Shown piece after piece: positions 54,079 through 64,000 of a DNA stretch of 64,000 nucleotides; within the stretch, counting starts at the first letter, position 1; every line of letters starts with the position of its first letter. The translations under genes were made by a program, and so were the position numbers. The DNA is taken from contig NZ_RQEP01000005.1 of the NCBI RefSeq assembly GCF_004770055.1, positions 186,001 to 250,000 of the forward strand, in the 5' to 3' direction. Source of the DNA: Leptospira semungkisensis. GTDB lineage: Bacteria; Spirochaetota; Leptospiria; Leptospirales; Leptospiraceae. The notes beneath the pieces are model-generated. The model worked only from the letters and a program-made list of their open reading frames with translations, ran no database searches and had not been told where the DNA came from.

Positions 54079-54831
54079 ATGAACATCCTGATTACTAACG
54101 ACGACGGAATCTCCTCCAATGGGATCCTTGCTTTAGAAAAAGTTCTGGGTAAAGAACATAACACTTTCTTGATCGCTCCTCTAAAGGAACGCTCCGCAAC
54201 TTCTATGGCTCTCAGCATTCACGATGCTTTAAGAGTGGAAAAAGTGAATGAGAACCATTATATCGTAGATGGCTTCCCTGTAGACTGTGTGAACATAGGA
54301 CTGCATGGAAATATATTTCCAAAGATCGATTTAGTAATCTCAGGCATCAATCGCGGAGTGAACATGGGACATGATGTCCATTACTCCGGCACAGTGGGCG
54401 CTGCAAGACATGGAGCAATACACAATCGTCGTTGCATAGCGGTCAGCTCCGGGAATTGGGACAAGACTTACGACTATATAAAAGAAGCAGAACTTGTTCG
54501 AGAAATACTCCAAGCATGGACAGAAAACTTTCAACCAGGCATCGTATACAATGTCAATATCCCCGAAAAGTTCGAAGCCTCTCTTTCTTCCATTGAAGTA
54601 GCAAGACTTGGCAAGAGAACCTATGTAGATACATACGAATCCAAACCGATCATTGGAGGAATCTCGGAATTCTTTTTGGGAGGATCGGACCTAGGACATC
54701 TAAAAGAAGAAGGGACAGATTTCGATATCTTCTTCAAGGGCAAGGTGCCAATCACTCCTCTTGGTTTAGACCAAACCGAAAAATCGGAACTGGAAGAATT
54801 CAAGAAAAGGATCCACGCAAGATCAAAATGA
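54079..54831 (+). CDS. surE: 5'-nucleotidase SurE
   Basis: 250 residues. The metal site [10 protein letters not shown] (N7-D8-D9) at the start, [12 protein letters not shown] (Ser39 region) and [28 protein letters not shown] are complete. It removes phosphate from nucleoside monophosphates and is linked to stationary-phase survival. Its last bases overlap the TPR gene start (ATGA). Confidence 0.96.
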   Translation: MNILITNDDGISSNGILALEKVLGKEHNTFLIAPLKERSATSMALSIHDALRVEKVNENHYIVDGFPVDCVNIGLHGNIFPKIDLVISGINRGVNMGHDVHYSGTVGAARHGAIHNRRCIAVSSGNWDKTYDYIKEAELVREILQAWTENFQPGIVYNVNIPEKFEASLSSIEVARLGKRTYVDTYESKPIIGGISEFFLGGSDLGHLKEEGTDFDIFFKGKVPITPLGLDQTEKSELEEFKKRIHARSK

Positions 54832-55532
54832 CGGAGAAGAAGACTGCAAGAAAGATTCCTCCCAAGAGAAGGATCTTTACCGAGATCCTGAAGGAGAATT
54901 ATACATTCGCAATCACATTGATTGATCGAGAAATGACCGAATCCGGAAAGGACCCGGAACTACTTTATAATTTTGCAATATGCTGTTCTCGCACAGGTAA
55001 CCACAAAAAATGCGTTTCTGTCCTTGAAGAATTGCTCGAAACCTTTCCAAAATTCTCCGAAAGAGATAACGCTTTCAGAATGATGATCTATTCCCTGATC
55101 AAAACGGGAAATCACAAGCTCGCTATCGAAAGAACCGACGAGAGATTGAAGCTTGCAGTAGACGATATCGTGCTTCTTTCCCTAAAAGCATCCGCCCAGG
55201 AAAAATCCGGAGAAATAAAAGCAGCAATCGAAACGCATCTCAGAATACTCAGACTCAGACCGGACCACAAAAACAGTCTGAACTCGGTCGCATACTTGCT
55301 TTTAGAAGGAAAAGAACCTAAACCGGAAGAGATTAAAATGGCCATGGAAAATCTGAAACGGGCCCTGCAACTCGAACCGGACAATGCAGCCTATTTAGAT
55401 TCTTTTGGAGTATTGCTCTCTAAATTGGGCAAACAGGAAGAAGCCAGAAGAGCTTTCGAAAAGGCCCTAGTCAAAGCTCCTTCCGAAGATATTATTTTGG
55501 AACATCTCAAAAAACTCTCTCAAAGCAAGTAA
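54828..55532 (+). CDS. TPR-repeat protein
   Basis: 234 residues, soluble. A basic N-terminus ([14 protein letters not shown]) then about five tetratricopeptide repeats ([80 protein letters not shown]). Scaffold role, partner unknown. Overlaps surE by four bases; the tRNA cluster follows 48 bases later. Confidence 0.88.
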   Translation: MTEKKTARKIPPKRRIFTEILKENYTFAITLIDREMTESGKDPELLYNFAICCSRTGNHKKCVSVLEELLETFPKFSERDNAFRMMIYSLIKTGNHKLAIERTDERLKLAVDDIVLLSLKASAQEKSGEIKAAIETHLRILRLRPDHKNSLNSVAYLLLEGKEPKPEEIKMAMENLKRALQLEPDNAAYLDSFGVLLSKLGKQEEARRAFEKALVKAPSEDIILEHLKKLSQSK

Positions 55533-55579
55533 CAACCAGCTTGACACCTCGTCCTTCCGCGAAATTATGGATTACGATC

Positions 55580-55651
55580 CGGGATGTAGCGCAGTGGTAG
55601 CGCATCTGTTTTGGGTACAGAGGGTCGCAGGTTCAACTCCTGTCATCCCGA
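55580..55651 (+). tRNA. tRNA-Pro (anticodon TGG)
   Basis: Acceptor CGGGATG pairs with CATCCCG, D arm GCGC/GCGC, anticodon stem TCTGT/ACAGA with loop TTTGGGT (TGG), T arm GCAGG/CCTGT. C1-G72 with A73 as in bacterial tRNA-Pro. No CCA is encoded; AATCC follows. Confidence 0.95.
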
Positions 55652-55671
55652 ATCCCTCTTTTACAAAACTA

Positions 55672-55750
<79 letters not shown>

Positions 55751-55755
55751 AACAT

Positions 55756-55832
55756 GGTGGACGTAGCTCAGTTGGTAGAGCTCCAGATTGTGGTTCTGGC
55801 TGTCGCGGGTTCAAGCCCCGTCGTTCACCCCA
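55756..55832 (+). tRNA. tRNA-His (anticodon GTG)
   Basis: The extra G-1 opposite C73 is present, a tRNA-His identity mark. Acceptor GTGGACG/CGTTCAC, anticodon stem CCAGA/TCTGG with loop TTGTGGT (GTG), T loop GGTTCAAGCC. CCA encoded at the end. Confidence 0.95.
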
Positions 55833-55971
55833 GTTTTCTTCTTACAAAAAAATCAATTCAACTTAATCAGAAAATATCTAAGGGGCTCGAAGCGAGCACT
55901 TGAAAGCGTTGTCCATGTCCCTACTTCAAAAATAACTTGCCATCGCGAATGATAGAACTCCAATACCTGGA

Positions 55972-56613
55972 ATGTTCCGGACCCTTCTTTGCATTTTATC
56001 AATCGTCTTCTTACAATGTTCTTCCGCCTATAAGGAACAAAGTCCCTTCTCACCTAAGCAGGTAGAAGCCGACAGCGATAAAGTCACAGAGCAGAGAATT
56101 GTTATCTATGATGCAAGCATAGATATCGAAGTAGGCGATCCTGAATCTGCCTCAAAACAAATCTTGGAATTAGCTCTTAAATACGAAGGGTATACTCTAA
56201 TCTCCGGAAACAAGTTCGTAAAGATCAGAGTTGCATCTAAATACTTCCAAACTGCAATTTCAGATATCGAATCCCTTGGCACTACCTCATTCAAACAAGT
56301 AGAAGGTAAAGACGTAACCGAAGAATTCACAGACAGCAAGATCCGTTTAGAAAATAAATTAAAGGCAAGAGAAAGATACTTAGAGTTACTCAAGAAAGCG
56401 GAGAATGTGGACTCTACATTGAAAGTAGAAAAAGAATTAGAAAGATTGAACGGTGAGATAGAAAGCTATAAAGGAAAAATCGAGCGACTCTCCCATCTCG
56501 CTAAATTTTCTACCATCAGCGTGCGATTACAGAAGAAGCAAATACTAGGACCTCTAGGTTATATATTCTGGGTAATCGGAAAAGGACTTAAGCTTTTATT
56601 CATTATAGAATAA
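55972..56613 (+). CDS. DUF4349 lipoprotein
   Basis: 213 residues. Signal peptide ending SIVFLQC (Cys16). DUF4349 pattern: RIVIYDASIDIEVGDPESAS, LKYEGYTLISG, VTEEFTDSKIRLENKLKARE, a long coiled coil (about 125-180), then a C-terminal membrane helix (LGYIFWVIGKGLKLLFII). So it is held by lipid and by a helix. Function unknown; the family occurs widely as envelope proteins. Confidence 0.85.
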   Translation: MFRTLLCILSIVFLQCSSAYKEQSPFSPKQVEADSDKVTEQRIVIYDASIDIEVGDPESASKQILELALKYEGYTLISGNKFVKIRVASKYFQTAISDIESLGTTSFKQVEGKDVTEEFTDSKIRLENKLKARERYLELLKKAENVDSTLKVEKELERLNGEIESYKGKIERLSHLAKFSTISVRLQKKQILGPLGYIFWVIGKGLKLLFIIE

Positions 56614-56628
56614 TAAGATCCGAACTCT

Positions 56629-57249
56629 CTATTCCAAAACCTGAATATCTTTCAGACAAACATCTCTTCCGATCTCATCGAAATTTCCTTGGACCGCCCA
56701 GATGCTGATCCCTTTCGGATAATCTTTTTGAGGAACTCTCGAAAATTCCTTATGCAAAGGAATTCGGACCGTATCGGATTCCGAAAAATCTAAGACCTTG
56801 GTTTCATAATCCGTATCATCAGGAAGTCTAGATTCCTTGTCTACGTTGATCGCTTCTCTCAAAACGATTTTCAATTTCAGTTTCGGAGTTTTGGTAGAAC
56901 AAGCACTGACTTGGATTTCTTTCCAAGGACTGGGCAGATAAATTCCGTCTTTCAAACGATGTGTAAGTCTGAGCTCCAGATCGAAATCCGATTTTTGAGA
57001 AGAAGGTCTTAATTTCCTCCATTCCGTCTTGGGATTTCCGTCGGCAAGGTATGGAGCCTGAGAAGATCGATCTTCCAGATAGGAATCCGTGAAATCAAAA
57101 CGTAAAAAAGGAGGTTCGGATTTGTACGATTCCAATTTGGCAATCGTAGAAGAATACAGATAATAATTAGAAAATGCCAATCCGGCAACGAAAACTAAGG
57201 CCAAGATCTTTGGAACGGTGTTCGATTTTAAAGGATCCACTCGTTTCAT
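56629..57249 (-). CDS. single-span protein with discoidin-like domain
   Basis: 206 residues. One N-terminal helix (VPKILALVFVAGLAFSNYYLY) then a beta domain in which YLEDRSSQAPYLADGNPKTE has the look of the discoidin/F5-8 type galactose-binding domain seen in NADase-type glycan-binding proteins. ATG at 57249 starts a basic MKRVDPLK. Convergent with the DUF4349 gene. Function unknown. Confidence 0.65.
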   Translation of the reverse strand: MKRVDPLKSNTVPKILALVFVAGLAFSNYYLYSSTIAKLESYKSEPPFLRFDFTDSYLEDRSSQAPYLADGNPKTEWRKLRPSSQKSDFDLELRLTHRLKDGIYLPSPWKEIQVSACSTKTPKLKLKIVLREAINVDKESRLPDDTDYETKVLDFSESDTVRIPLHKEFSRVPQKDYPKGISIWAVQGNFDEIGRDVCLKDIQVLE

Positions 57250-57390
57250 CTTCCGATTTCCGATACAAGAAGCAACTCGGATTTCCTTTCTTCTTGTCGA
57301 ATCGAAACCGATTTCGAATCATGATCCCCAGAAGAATTTAGGCAAAAAGTTTTTAATTCTTCCTACCAAGATACGGGGAGCTTGCGCTTT

Positions 57391-58302
57391 ATGCTCATTG
57401 GAATTGCCGGCGGTACGGGACTAATCGGATCCATGTTGGCGATCCGCTTGAAAGCGGAAGGTCATAGAGTCAGAATTTTCAGCCGCAGCGGAAAGCTTCC
57501 CCCTCGCCTCCAAAGAATTTCAGAATGGGATGTTAGGATAGGAACTCTTCCTACACGCGCAGACTTAGAAGGAGTCGAAGGCGTGATCAATCTTGCCGGC
57601 GAACCGATTGCAGGAGTTCGCTGGACCCCTGAATACAAACAAAGGATCAGATCTTCCCGAGTGGATTTCACAAGAGACCTGGTCGGACGTTTGAGTGCGA
57701 TGGGAGAATTCGGGCCTAAGTTTTTATTCAATGCTTCCGCAGTGGGAATATATGGTTCTTTCGATACTGCAACTCCTCCTTTCGACGAGGACAGCGCTCC
57801 CGCCGAAGACGAGTTAGGTGTTCTTTGCAAAGATTGGGAAGAAGAAGCGATGGAAGCCGAAAAAGCTGGAGTTCGCACAGTTCTTCTCAGAACGGGAGTA
57901 GTGCTTACAACAGAAGGCGGAGCACTTGCTTCTATGTTGCCTGCATTCAAATTATTCGCAGGTGGCCCGATTGGTAGCGGAAACCAAGTATTATCTTGGG
58001 TGCATATCGAAGATCAACTCTCTGCAATTCTATTCCTTCTTCGCAAAGAAGAAGCAAGAGGACCTTTCAATATAGTTTCTCCGGAACCTCTTTCCAACGA
58101 ACAGTTTAGCAAAACATTGGGAAAGACTTTAGGACGTCCTGCATTCACTCGCATGCCTTCCTTTGCACTTTCCTTAGCACTCGGCGAAGGTTCGATCGTA
58201 GCAACACATGGCCAAAGAGTGGTGCCAAAAAGACTGCTTGAGCTAGGATATAAATTCAGATATCCGAATCTAGAAGGCGCGCTTCGAAATCTTTTAGGCT
58301 AA
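57391..58302 (+). CDS. TIGR01777-type NAD(P)-dependent epimerase (YfcH-like)
   Basis: 303 residues from ATG 57391 (GGGGAG ten bases upstream; a TTG three codons before is in frame). Extended SDR: GIAGGTGLIGSMLAIRLKAEG cofactor loop, INLAGEPIAGVRWTPEYKQR, SAVGIYGS, the catalytic region KDWEEEAMEAEKAGVRTVLL, SWVHIEDQ. The usual YxxxK is replaced by an altered site in this family, so activity is uncertain. Reaction unknown. Confidence 0.9.
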   Translation: MLIGIAGGTGLIGSMLAIRLKAEGHRVRIFSRSGKLPPRLQRISEWDVRIGTLPTRADLEGVEGVINLAGEPIAGVRWTPEYKQRIRSSRVDFTRDLVGRLSAMGEFGPKFLFNASAVGIYGSFDTATPPFDEDSAPAEDELGVLCKDWEEEAMEAEKAGVRTVLLRTGVVLTTEGGALASMLPAFKLFAGGPIGSGNQVLSWVHIEDQLSAILFLLRKEEARGPFNIVSPEPLSNEQFSKTLGKTLGRPAFTRMPSFALSLALGEGSIVATHGQRVVPKRLLELGYKFRYPNLEGALRNLLG

Positions 58303-58352
58303 AAAGAAAAAACGGATTGTCCAATTCGTTTTAGAATGTGTCTAATCTCTGT

Positions 58353-58670
58353 ATGGAAAACACATTACCAGGTTCCTTTAACGACCTACTCAACAACCAC
58401 GATAAACCGATCCTTGTAGATTTTTGGGCTGAATGGTGCGGCCCTTGTAAGATGGTAGCTCCTGAGCTAGAAAAATTTGCTCAGGCTCATAAAGGAGAGG
58501 TCACCGTCGTTAAAGTCAATATCGACGAGAAACCTGAGTTAGCTCAACAGTATGGAATACAATCCATCCCTACTCTCGTTCTTTTCAAACAAGGACAGAT
58601 CGCAGAGAAGGTTGTAGGAGCTATTCCTCAAGCGCAGATGGAAAAAGTCTTCGCTCCTAAATTAGTTTAA
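58353..58670 (+). CDS. trxA: thioredoxin
   Basis: 105 residues. Active site WAEWCGPCKM (Cys29, Cys32), cis-Pro in SIPTLVLF, C-terminal helix MEKVFAPKLV. A cytosolic dithiol reductant. A GTG five codons upstream extends the frame (MSNLC), but MENTLPGSF matches the family start. Not obviously in an operon. Confidence 0.96.
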   Translation: MENTLPGSFNDLLNNHDKPILVDFWAEWCGPCKMVAPELEKFAQAHKGEVTVVKVNIDEKPELAQQYGIQSIPTLVLFKQGQIAEKVVGAIPQAQMEKVFAPKLV

Positions 58671-58686
58671 TTTAATATGGGCGGCC

Positions 58687-58784
58687 CTCTCGCTTCGCGA
58701 GAGTCGCGCTGCTCCGTGCTACGCTAACGCTTCGGTCCCAGCGTCTCTCGAATGAATAAACGAGAGATCTCAAAAGGCTGGGAC
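58687..58784. repeat. hairpin-rich intergenic element
   Basis: CTCTCGC-TTC-GCGAGAG (58687-58703) followed by TCGCGCTGCTCCGTGCTACG and CGCTTCGG, then the nested arms GTCCCAGC ... GCTGGGAC (58735-58784) with TCTCTCG/CGAGAGA inside. The GC-rich, CTTCG-rich style resembles dispersed intergenic repeats of Leptospira genomes. Only one copy is visible here, so repeat status is inference. Confidence 0.6.
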
Positions 58785-58826
58785 TGATTCTCACACTTCG
58801 CATCGCTGCCGCTTAGTACAAAAAAA

Positions 58827-60554
58827 TCACCAGTTTACAATCTCATCCACTTCTTCTGGAGACAAACGGAATGATTCGTAGTTTCCTTTTGCTTCCGGCA
58901 AATTCTTGAACAAGAAAGCTCCCATTCCTTTTGCAAAAGCATCGAACTTGGATTTCTTTGCTCCCGATTTTCTATCATGAACTGCTTGCTCTAAAAATTC
59001 GGAAAGAGCCAAGGCACCATACGCTTGGTCCGAAAGATCCACTCTATAGGTTTCCTTCCATTCTCTTGGCTTCTCTTCTATATTGCGATTCCAATCGTTC
59101 AGCAGGCTCTCTCCTAAAGAAGCTGCCTCTTTTAACTCAGGATATTCTTTTGCTGCTTGGAAATTCTTTCCTAACTCTGCAACAAATGAATCTCGGATCT
59201 TGGTCCGATTCATCGCTCCTAAAGCGTGATCCGTAATGATGAGGTGAGTTCCTTCCCAAGTTTCGTTGATAATGCAATCATTATGCAATCTAGGAAGACA
59301 GGTATAATCCCCGATGATCCCTGAACCTCCCAAAGCCATGATCGCCCTATGAGTGATCTGTGAAGAAAGAGAAGAAGATCGATATTTCATGAGAGGAGTA
59401 GAGATCTGCTCTGCAAGAATTCCTTTTTGGGCCCAATCGATCCCTCTAAAAATAGGCATTACAATAGCCGCATAAAGAATTCTGATCTCAGCCAATTCTC
59501 TAGAATACGCAGAGAATTCTTCGATCTTCTTTCCATAGGCTGTCCTGTAGCGGGAATATTCTCTGGCTTCCATGAATGCTCTTCTGGACATTCCTGCAGC
59601 GGCGAGTCCCACATGCACTCTGGAAGTCCGGATCACGTATCGGATCAGATTGGCAATTCCGTGAGCAGGACGGCCCAAGGCTTCCGCCTCTACATTCTCG
59701 TATACGATCTCTACAGTGAGCTTTCCTTTGGATCCGATAATATCCTTTTTTCTTAATATATGATGTCCGTTTAATTCACCATTGTCCTTGATCCTAGGAA
59801 CCAAGAAAAGACCTACAGTATCCGTATCTTCTATCTTAGCGGTAGTGACCCAAAGATCTCCCGGGTTGGAACAAAACCATTTTTCTCCATTCAAGATCCA
59901 TTTTCCATTCTCGCCCTTGGTAGCAATGGTACGGTTGGCTCCCACATTACTTCCACCAACTCTTTCGGTCACATATTGTCCCGCCATAAAATGGGATTCA
60001 GAGCCCTTGCCCGCAACTAGAGGAAGATATTTCTTTTTCTGCTCTTCGGTACCTATACCTTGTAGGACACGAATCATTCCCTCGGTCATAGCCAAAGGAC
60101 AGGTAACTCCACCTTCTCCATTCTGATTGGCAAGATAGGTCAATGCTTGTCTATGAAGATCGGAGAATGGGAACTTCCATTCATCATGAAAATCTAAATT
60201 AACAATTCCATAATCATAGGAAATCTTACGAGATTGCTTTTGCTCGTGAGAATATACAATCTGATCGATCCGGTTCCCAGTCCTGTCGTATTTGACTACC
60301 TCTCCGTATTTTCCTTCCTTATGAGAGGCTTCAGTGAGCTCGTCTAGAACTCCTCCGACTAATTGACCGTATCCTTTTAAATGATCGATCATCGCCTTTT
60401 TGTGATCCGGTTTGTAATCGGCCGAATATCGATCCAATATCCGTTGGAGGATCTTATCCTCTTCGTAAAAATTCTTGCCTCGATTTCCTTTGTAACCTGT
60501 GAGATCGTAAGCGGATAAAGCGGGATTCTCCGCAGCATAAAGAGTATGACTCAT
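58827..60554 (-). CDS. AidB-like acyl-CoA dehydrogenase
   Basis: 575 residues, longer than the usual 380 of the family and like the AidB/large ACAD group. Parts: N-terminal alpha domain ([20 protein letters not shown]), FAD region [31 protein letters not shown], then the C-terminal alpha domain with catalytic Glu in [18 protein letters not shown]. The LARGE-type extension at the end (PEELV-like [12 protein letters not shown]) is present. It oxidises an acyl-CoA or acts in stress protection. Lone gene. A 14-base palindrome lies 74 bases upstream. Confidence 0.9.
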   Translation of the reverse strand: MSHTLYAAENPALSAYDLTGYKGNRGKNFYEEDKILQRILDRYSADYKPDHKKAMIDHLKGYGQLVGGVLDELTEASHKEGKYGEVVKYDRTGNRIDQIVYSHEQKQSRKISYDYGIVNLDFHDEWKFPFSDLHRQALTYLANQNGEGGVTCPLAMTEGMIRVLQGIGTEEQKKKYLPLVAGKGSESHFMAGQYVTERVGGSNVGANRTIATKGENGKWILNGEKWFCSNPGDLWVTTAKIEDTDTVGLFLVPRIKDNGELNGHHILRKKDIIGSKGKLTVEIVYENVEAEALGRPAHGIANLIRYVIRTSRVHVGLAAAGMSRRAFMEAREYSRYRTAYGKKIEEFSAYSRELAEIRILYAAIVMPIFRGIDWAQKGILAEQISTPLMKYRSSSLSSQITHRAIMALGGSGIIGDYTCLPRLHNDCIINETWEGTHLIITDHALGAMNRTKIRDSFVAELGKNFQAAKEYPELKEAASLGESLLNDWNRNIEEKPREWKETYRVDLSDQAYGALALSEFLEQAVHDRKSGAKKSKFDAFAKGMGAFLFKNLPEAKGNYESFRLSPEEVDEIVNW

Positions 60555-60627
60555 AACAATTCCTGAAGATGGATTCTTCTATCGCTATCATAAGCTTTTA
60601 TTATACGACTGCGAGAACTTTTTCCCA

Positions 60628-60641
60628 CCCGAGATCTCGGG
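60628..60641. promoter_or_regulatory. palindrome CCCGAGATCTCGGG
   Basis: Perfect 14-base palindrome in the 167-base gap upstream of the acyl-CoA dehydrogenase gene (start at 60554). Candidate operator; no regulator gene adjacent. Confidence 0.4.
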
Positions 60642-60721
60642 CGGAACTGATTGAACGTCGTTTGTTTGCTAAGAAAAGATATGGACGGCTCTATCGCTTT
60701 ATAAGAGGTCGCAAAGACTTC

Positions 60722-62455
60722 TTAATATTCTAGAACCATTCCTTCGTAAGGAGCGATCTCGAAGACCACAGGGATCTCCATCTTTTCCGGTTTTCTATGG
60801 GTTGAAATGAGGATTTGTGCAGTACGATTTGCGTTCGCCACGATCTTCTTGGATTCGTTCTCGAAGTTGAGAATGATCAGGCACTTCTTCTTATCGTATT
60901 CTCTAGTGTATTGCAATACTCCTGGAGGAGAATCGTAATCCAGAGCGAGAGTTCCTTTCTTAAGGATCTCGTTTCCTTTTCGAAGCCATATTAGTTTTTT
61001 ATAAAAGTTTAAAAGACTATCTATACTGCGAGACTGAGTTTCTACGTTGATAAAATCGTGCTGAGAAAAAACAGGAAGCCAAGGTTCATTCTCACTGAAT
61101 CCTCCGTTCTTATCTCCGGACCAGCACATAGGAAGGCGGCAATTGTCTCGGCTAGGATACACCGGCCAATAACGAATTCCTACAGGATCCTTGATCCTAT
61201 TCTTCGGAACTCTCTCGTCCATCATTCCGAGTTCCTCTCCATAATATAGGAAAGGAGTTCCTCTCAAGGTAAGAAGCATCATAGCAGCGATCTTGGCGCG
61301 ATGAACGGTCTCTCTTCCCTTGGCATATCTAGTGATATGGCGTCGAAAATCATGATTACTTAATGTATAATTGGGCCAGCCACGTTCTCGGAGATACTTC
61401 TCCCATTCTTTGATGACATCTCTGAATTTTTCTGCCTTCCAAGGAGTGTAAAAGAAAGCGAAGTTAAATGCAAGATGGAGTTCGTCTCCCTTGTCTCCGT
61501 AATACGAAGCAGGAAGAGCACTAGTACCCGGAGGCTCCATCATCACTTCTCCCACGGACATCTTGTCTCCGTAAGAATCTAAGAGTTTACGGAGATCCTT
61601 TAGGATATCGTGCATCTCAGGACGGTCCCGATCATAAAGATGGTTTTGCTGATCGAATGGTCTTGCGATCCATCTCTTGCGAGGATTGCTTCTGAGTTCG
61701 GCATCCTTCACGAAGAGATTCACCACATCCAAACGGAAACCATCCACTCCCATATCTAACCAGAAGCGAACCATATTGAAGATCGCCTTCTTGACTTCGG
61801 GATTTCTCCAATTTAAGTCAGGTTGTTCAGCTAAGAATGAATGATAATAGTATTGCTCAGTGGTCGTATCGTAGGTCCAAGCTTTTCCACCAAAGGTTCC
61901 CATCCAATTATTCGGAGTTCCCCCTTTGACAGGATCCTTCCAAATATACCAATCTCTCTTAGGATTATCTTTAGAAGAACGAGATTCAAGAAACCATGGA
62001 TGCAAATGAGAAGTATGATTCGCAACTAGGTCCATGATGATGCGGATCTTTCGTTTATGAGCTTCTTTTAATAAACGTTTGAACGTATCTAAGTCCCCGA
62101 AAACAGGATCGATGTTTTCATAATCGGAAATATCATATCCGAAATCGAACATTGGGGAAGGATATATAGGAGAAAGCCAGATGGCATCGATGCCCAGGGA
62201 ATTCGGAGTCCCATCATTGAGATAATCTAGTTTTTGGATGATACCTTGTAAATCGCCTACCCCATCTCCATTGGAATCCTTAAAACTCCTTGGATAGATC
62301 TGATAAACGACCGCGTTCTTCCACCAATCCGCATCTATTTTCTTTGTACGGCCAGCGGGAGTAGACTTCTTGAGAAGCCGAGCGGAACCCTCGGCTGCTT
62401 TCTTTCTTTTAGAAGCGACTGTGGAACGACTTTCCGAATCCATACTGGGAACCAT
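60722..62455 (-). CDS. GH13 alpha-glucosidase
   Basis: 577 residues. N-terminal basic/Ser stretch of 40, then the GH13 barrel: WWKNAVVYQIYPRSFKDSNG, DLVANHTSHLHPWF, nucleophile Asp in VDGFRLDVVN, acid Glu in MSVGEVMMEP and the transition-state Asp in NYTLSNHDFRRH. Layout is that of oligo-1,6-glucosidase/alpha-glucosidase. C-terminal beta domain (LALDYDSPPGVLQYTREY). No signal peptide. The start lies two bases after the GlnD stop, so co-transcribed. Confidence 0.93.
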   Translation of the reverse strand: MVPSMDSESRSTVASKRKKAAEGSARLLKKSTPAGRTKKIDADWWKNAVVYQIYPRSFKDSNGDGVGDLQGIIQKLDYLNDGTPNSLGIDAIWLSPIYPSPMFDFGYDISDYENIDPVFGDLDTFKRLLKEAHKRKIRIIMDLVANHTSHLHPWFLESRSSKDNPKRDWYIWKDPVKGGTPNNWMGTFGGKAWTYDTTTEQYYYHSFLAEQPDLNWRNPEVKKAIFNMVRFWLDMGVDGFRLDVVNLFVKDAELRSNPRKRWIARPFDQQNHLYDRDRPEMHDILKDLRKLLDSYGDKMSVGEVMMEPPGTSALPASYYGDKGDELHLAFNFAFFYTPWKAEKFRDVIKEWEKYLRERGWPNYTLSNHDFRRHITRYAKGRETVHRAKIAAMMLLTLRGTPFLYYGEELGMMDERVPKNRIKDPVGIRYWPVYPSRDNCRLPMCWSGDKNGGFSENEPWLPVFSQHDFINVETQSRSIDSLLNFYKKLIWLRKGNEILKKGTLALDYDSPPGVLQYTREYDKKKCLIILNFENESKKIVANANRTAQILISTHRKPEKMEIPVVFEIAPYEGMVLEY

Positions 62456-62457
62456 TT

Positions 62458-64000
62458 TTAAAAGACGAGTTCCCCTGTCATCCTTTCCTCCGGTTGAATT
62501 CTCAAGATCCGGGCTTCCAAGGATCGTAATAATTCTGGGTCCTTGACCTGTTCTCCCTCTGCAGTCTGCAGATAGAACGAGTCATACGCATAGTCTGCTG
62601 AAGTAGAAACTTTTAAATAAGAAACTTTTAAACCGAATTCGAATACCTTTCTCAGGATCCTATAAACCAAACCGACCATGTCCGGCATTCTTACTTCCAT
62701 GATCGTGGTATCCGTAAGATCTTCGTTGGAGAAACGAACAGATCGATTGACTATACTTTCCGGTATCGTCTTACGTGGATTCCATTCCGTTCTTTCAAAG
62801 GCAATCTTGTCTCTTTGCAATTGCCCGGAAGCCATAAGTCTGAGCTTTCCTTCCATTCGAGAGATCTTTTCGGGAGGAATATTACCGCTTCCTTGCGAGT
62901 CTGTGATCTGAAGAATATGAATTTGAAACTCTCCGTGAGCGTAACTCTGCATTCCCACAAGACTCAAGCCTTCGGAAGAAACGGAACAGCATAGATCCAA
63001 AAGGATTTCAGGAATATTACGACTCACCGCTTCTACTGTTACGAATGCCGGATCTTGCTCAGAATCAAAAAGCAAATCGTTCTTTTCTTCCTGGCTTAGG
63101 ATAGCAATCGCTTTAAAATGTTTTAATATTTTGCGGTTCGAAACCGTTTTTAAAAAACTCTGAGGCATCACTGAATAAGCAAAAGAAGCGATGGATTTCG
63201 CCATCTTAGTATCCTGGCCTTCTTTTTCAGTAAGGTAGACTACCAAATCTTTGCAAAGTGCGATTCTTTCCTCTTCTCCATGAGCATATTCTTCGTCAGG
63301 TCTCTTGTTCCGGAATGCATCCATCGTATTTTCATAAAGTACGTTCAGGATTGCCTTTTTCCAATTAGTGAGAACATTGCTACCCACTGATTTTGTATCT
63401 ATAACCGTAAGAACGTAAAGAAGCTTCAATCTCTCCGCATTCGCAACTGTTCTCGCAAAATTTCGGATCAAGACTTTGTCGGAAATATCTCTCTTAGAAG
63501 AAAGTTCCGACATTAGAATATGCTTTTCTACCAGGAAACGGAACAGATCCGTATCTTCTTCGGAAAGTCCTAAGCGAGAACCTACAGAAACTGCAAGCTC
63601 CGCTCCGTATTCGGAATGATCTCCTTCCTTCACCTTACCCGCATCGTGAAGAAGAATAGCCAGAGCGAGTATCTCCGTTTTCAAGCATTCCTCATAGACT
63701 AGAGAAATATCCTTGTCTTCGAATTCCTTTTTATCCAAGAGATCCAACTCGTGTAGGATCAAAAGAGTATGCTCATCTACAGTGAACTCATGATGATAAC
63801 TGAATAAAGGAAAATTAGTACAGGCGCCGAACTCCGGCAATAACGCGCCGAGGACCTGACATTCATGCATTAATTTTAATATTCTTCCCCTATCCTTAGG
63901 GTTGCGAAGTATATTCAGGAATTCTCCATTCACTTCGGCGGAATATCTAAAATCATCATCCAGAAAATGAGAGGCAAAACGGATCTCACTCAGCAAGCTA
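62458..64000 (-). CDS. glnD: GlnD-like PII uridylyltransferase, C-terminal part
   Basis: Partial: 512 residues from a TTG at 63996, but the frame is open to the window end, so the true start and nucleotidyltransferase domain lie outside. Visible: the helical region [20 protein letters not shown], then [15 protein letters not shown] and the HD domain [25 protein letters not shown], then two ACT domains ([20 protein letters not shown] and [24 protein letters not shown]). GlnD uridylylates and deuridylylates PII in response to glutamine. Confidence 0.88.
   Translation of the reverse strand, partial: SLLSEIRFASHFLDDDFRYSAEVNGEFLNILRNPKDRGRILKLMHECQVLGALLPEFGACTNFPLFSYHHEFTVDEHTLLILHELDLLDKKEFEDKDISLVYEECLKTEILALAILLHDAGKVKEGDHSEYGAELAVSVGSRLGLSEEDTDLFRFLVEKHILMSELSSKRDISDKVLIRNFARTVANAERLKLLYVLTVIDTKSVGSNVLTNWKKAILNVLYENTMDAFRNKRPDEEYAHGEEERIALCKDLVVYLTEKEGQDTKMAKSIASFAYSVMPQSFLKTVSNRKILKHFKAIAILSQEEKNDLLFDSEQDPAFVTVEAVSRNIPEILLDLCCSVSSEGLSLVGMQSYAHGEFQIHILQITDSQGSGNIPPEKISRMEGKLRLMASGQLQRDKIAFERTEWNPRKTIPESIVNRSVRFSNEDLTDTTIMEVRMPDMVGLVYRILRKVFEFGLKVSYLKVSTSADYAYDSFYLQTAEGEQVKDPELLRSLEARILRIQPEERMTGELVF

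Noticed and set aside
60569..60733. 54-codon plus-strand frame starting [12 protein letters not shown]
   Set aside because: Weak ribosome site, overlaps the end of the convergent glucosidase gene and has no family features; kept only as a note.

Overview
The window looks like a Leptospira chromosome. Several gene products are close to Leptospira-specific families: a LipL41 homologue, OmpL47-type repeat proteins, a DUF1554 lipoprotein, LruB-like imelysin lipoproteins, and many short spirochaete-style lipoproteins whose lipobox cysteine follows a long hydrophobic run. Base composition is visibly less AT-rich than I would expect from the classic L. interrogans group. A LipL41 homologue argues against a saprophyte such as L. 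biflexa. An intermediate (P2-like) or related Leptospira lineage is therefore the best guess, but this is inference. I see no rRNA, CRISPR array, insertion sequence or prophage; the region reads as ordinary chromosome with short operons.

Layout. 1-4.4 kb: the end of an alpha/beta hydrolase, an SDR enzyme and a divergent WYL regulator with a shared operator, then a PAS-GGDEF cyclase, a methyltransferase and a DUF4442 protein. 4.4-10 kb: two MarR genes with near-identical palindromic operators, a polytopic membrane protein, an FAD monooxygenase preceded by an unlisted 53-residue membrane protein, and marR-glpF-glpQ for glycerol and glycerophosphodiester use. 10-14 kb: a 7TMR-SpoIIE phosphatase, an acidic unknown protein and a CrtC/AttH-like barrel. 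14-18.6 kb: a Fur-box-like site, a structured leader with a strong terminator, then imelysin / di-haem oxidoreductase / imelysin lipoproteins, a likely iron-linked cell-surface system. 18.7-24.5 kb: MAPEG, PhoU, a DUF1554 lipoprotein, a nucleotidyltransferase, an esterase, a LamG lipoprotein, a small lipoprotein and the longest non-coding stretch. 24.5-28.2 kb: an SDR-thiolase-DUF35 acyl-CoA operon, cytochrome c, a zinc-ribbon protein and a STAS protein.

28.2-33.3 kb (minus strand): mce, a glycosyltransferase, flbD, motA, motB, fliL and kdsB, so the flagellar stator genes are embedded among envelope genes. 33.4-36.6 kb: ftsQ-ftsA-ftsZ followed by a terminator. 36.7-43.6 kb (minus strand): the LipL41 homologue, an SBF permease, map, an LMW-phosphatase/arsenate reductase-like protein, an amidohydrolase, an RDD protein, a MORN protein, and thioesterase-marR with tandem palindromic operators. 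43.7-52.4 kb: envelope and lipoprotein genes (DUF4253, LysM-FecR, two OmpL47-type proteins), DUF488, a nitroreductase-like protein, TrmO and a Ser/Thr/Asn-rich lipoprotein. 52.5-55.5 kb: sppA, a Yip1-like protein, surE and a TPR protein. 55.58-55.83 kb: tRNA-Pro, tRNA-Arg, tRNA-His. 56-64 kb: a DUF4349 lipoprotein, a discoidin-like protein, a TIGR01777 epimerase, thioredoxin, a hairpin-rich intergenic element, an AidB-like acyl-CoA dehydrogenase, a GH13 glucosidase and the C-terminal part of GlnD, cut by the window end.

The strongest candidates for something not fully described are the iron-linked imelysin/di-haem locus with its leader attenuator, and the two-MarR shared-operator region with the small membrane protein. 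All domain names come from motif recognition by eye. No database search was run.
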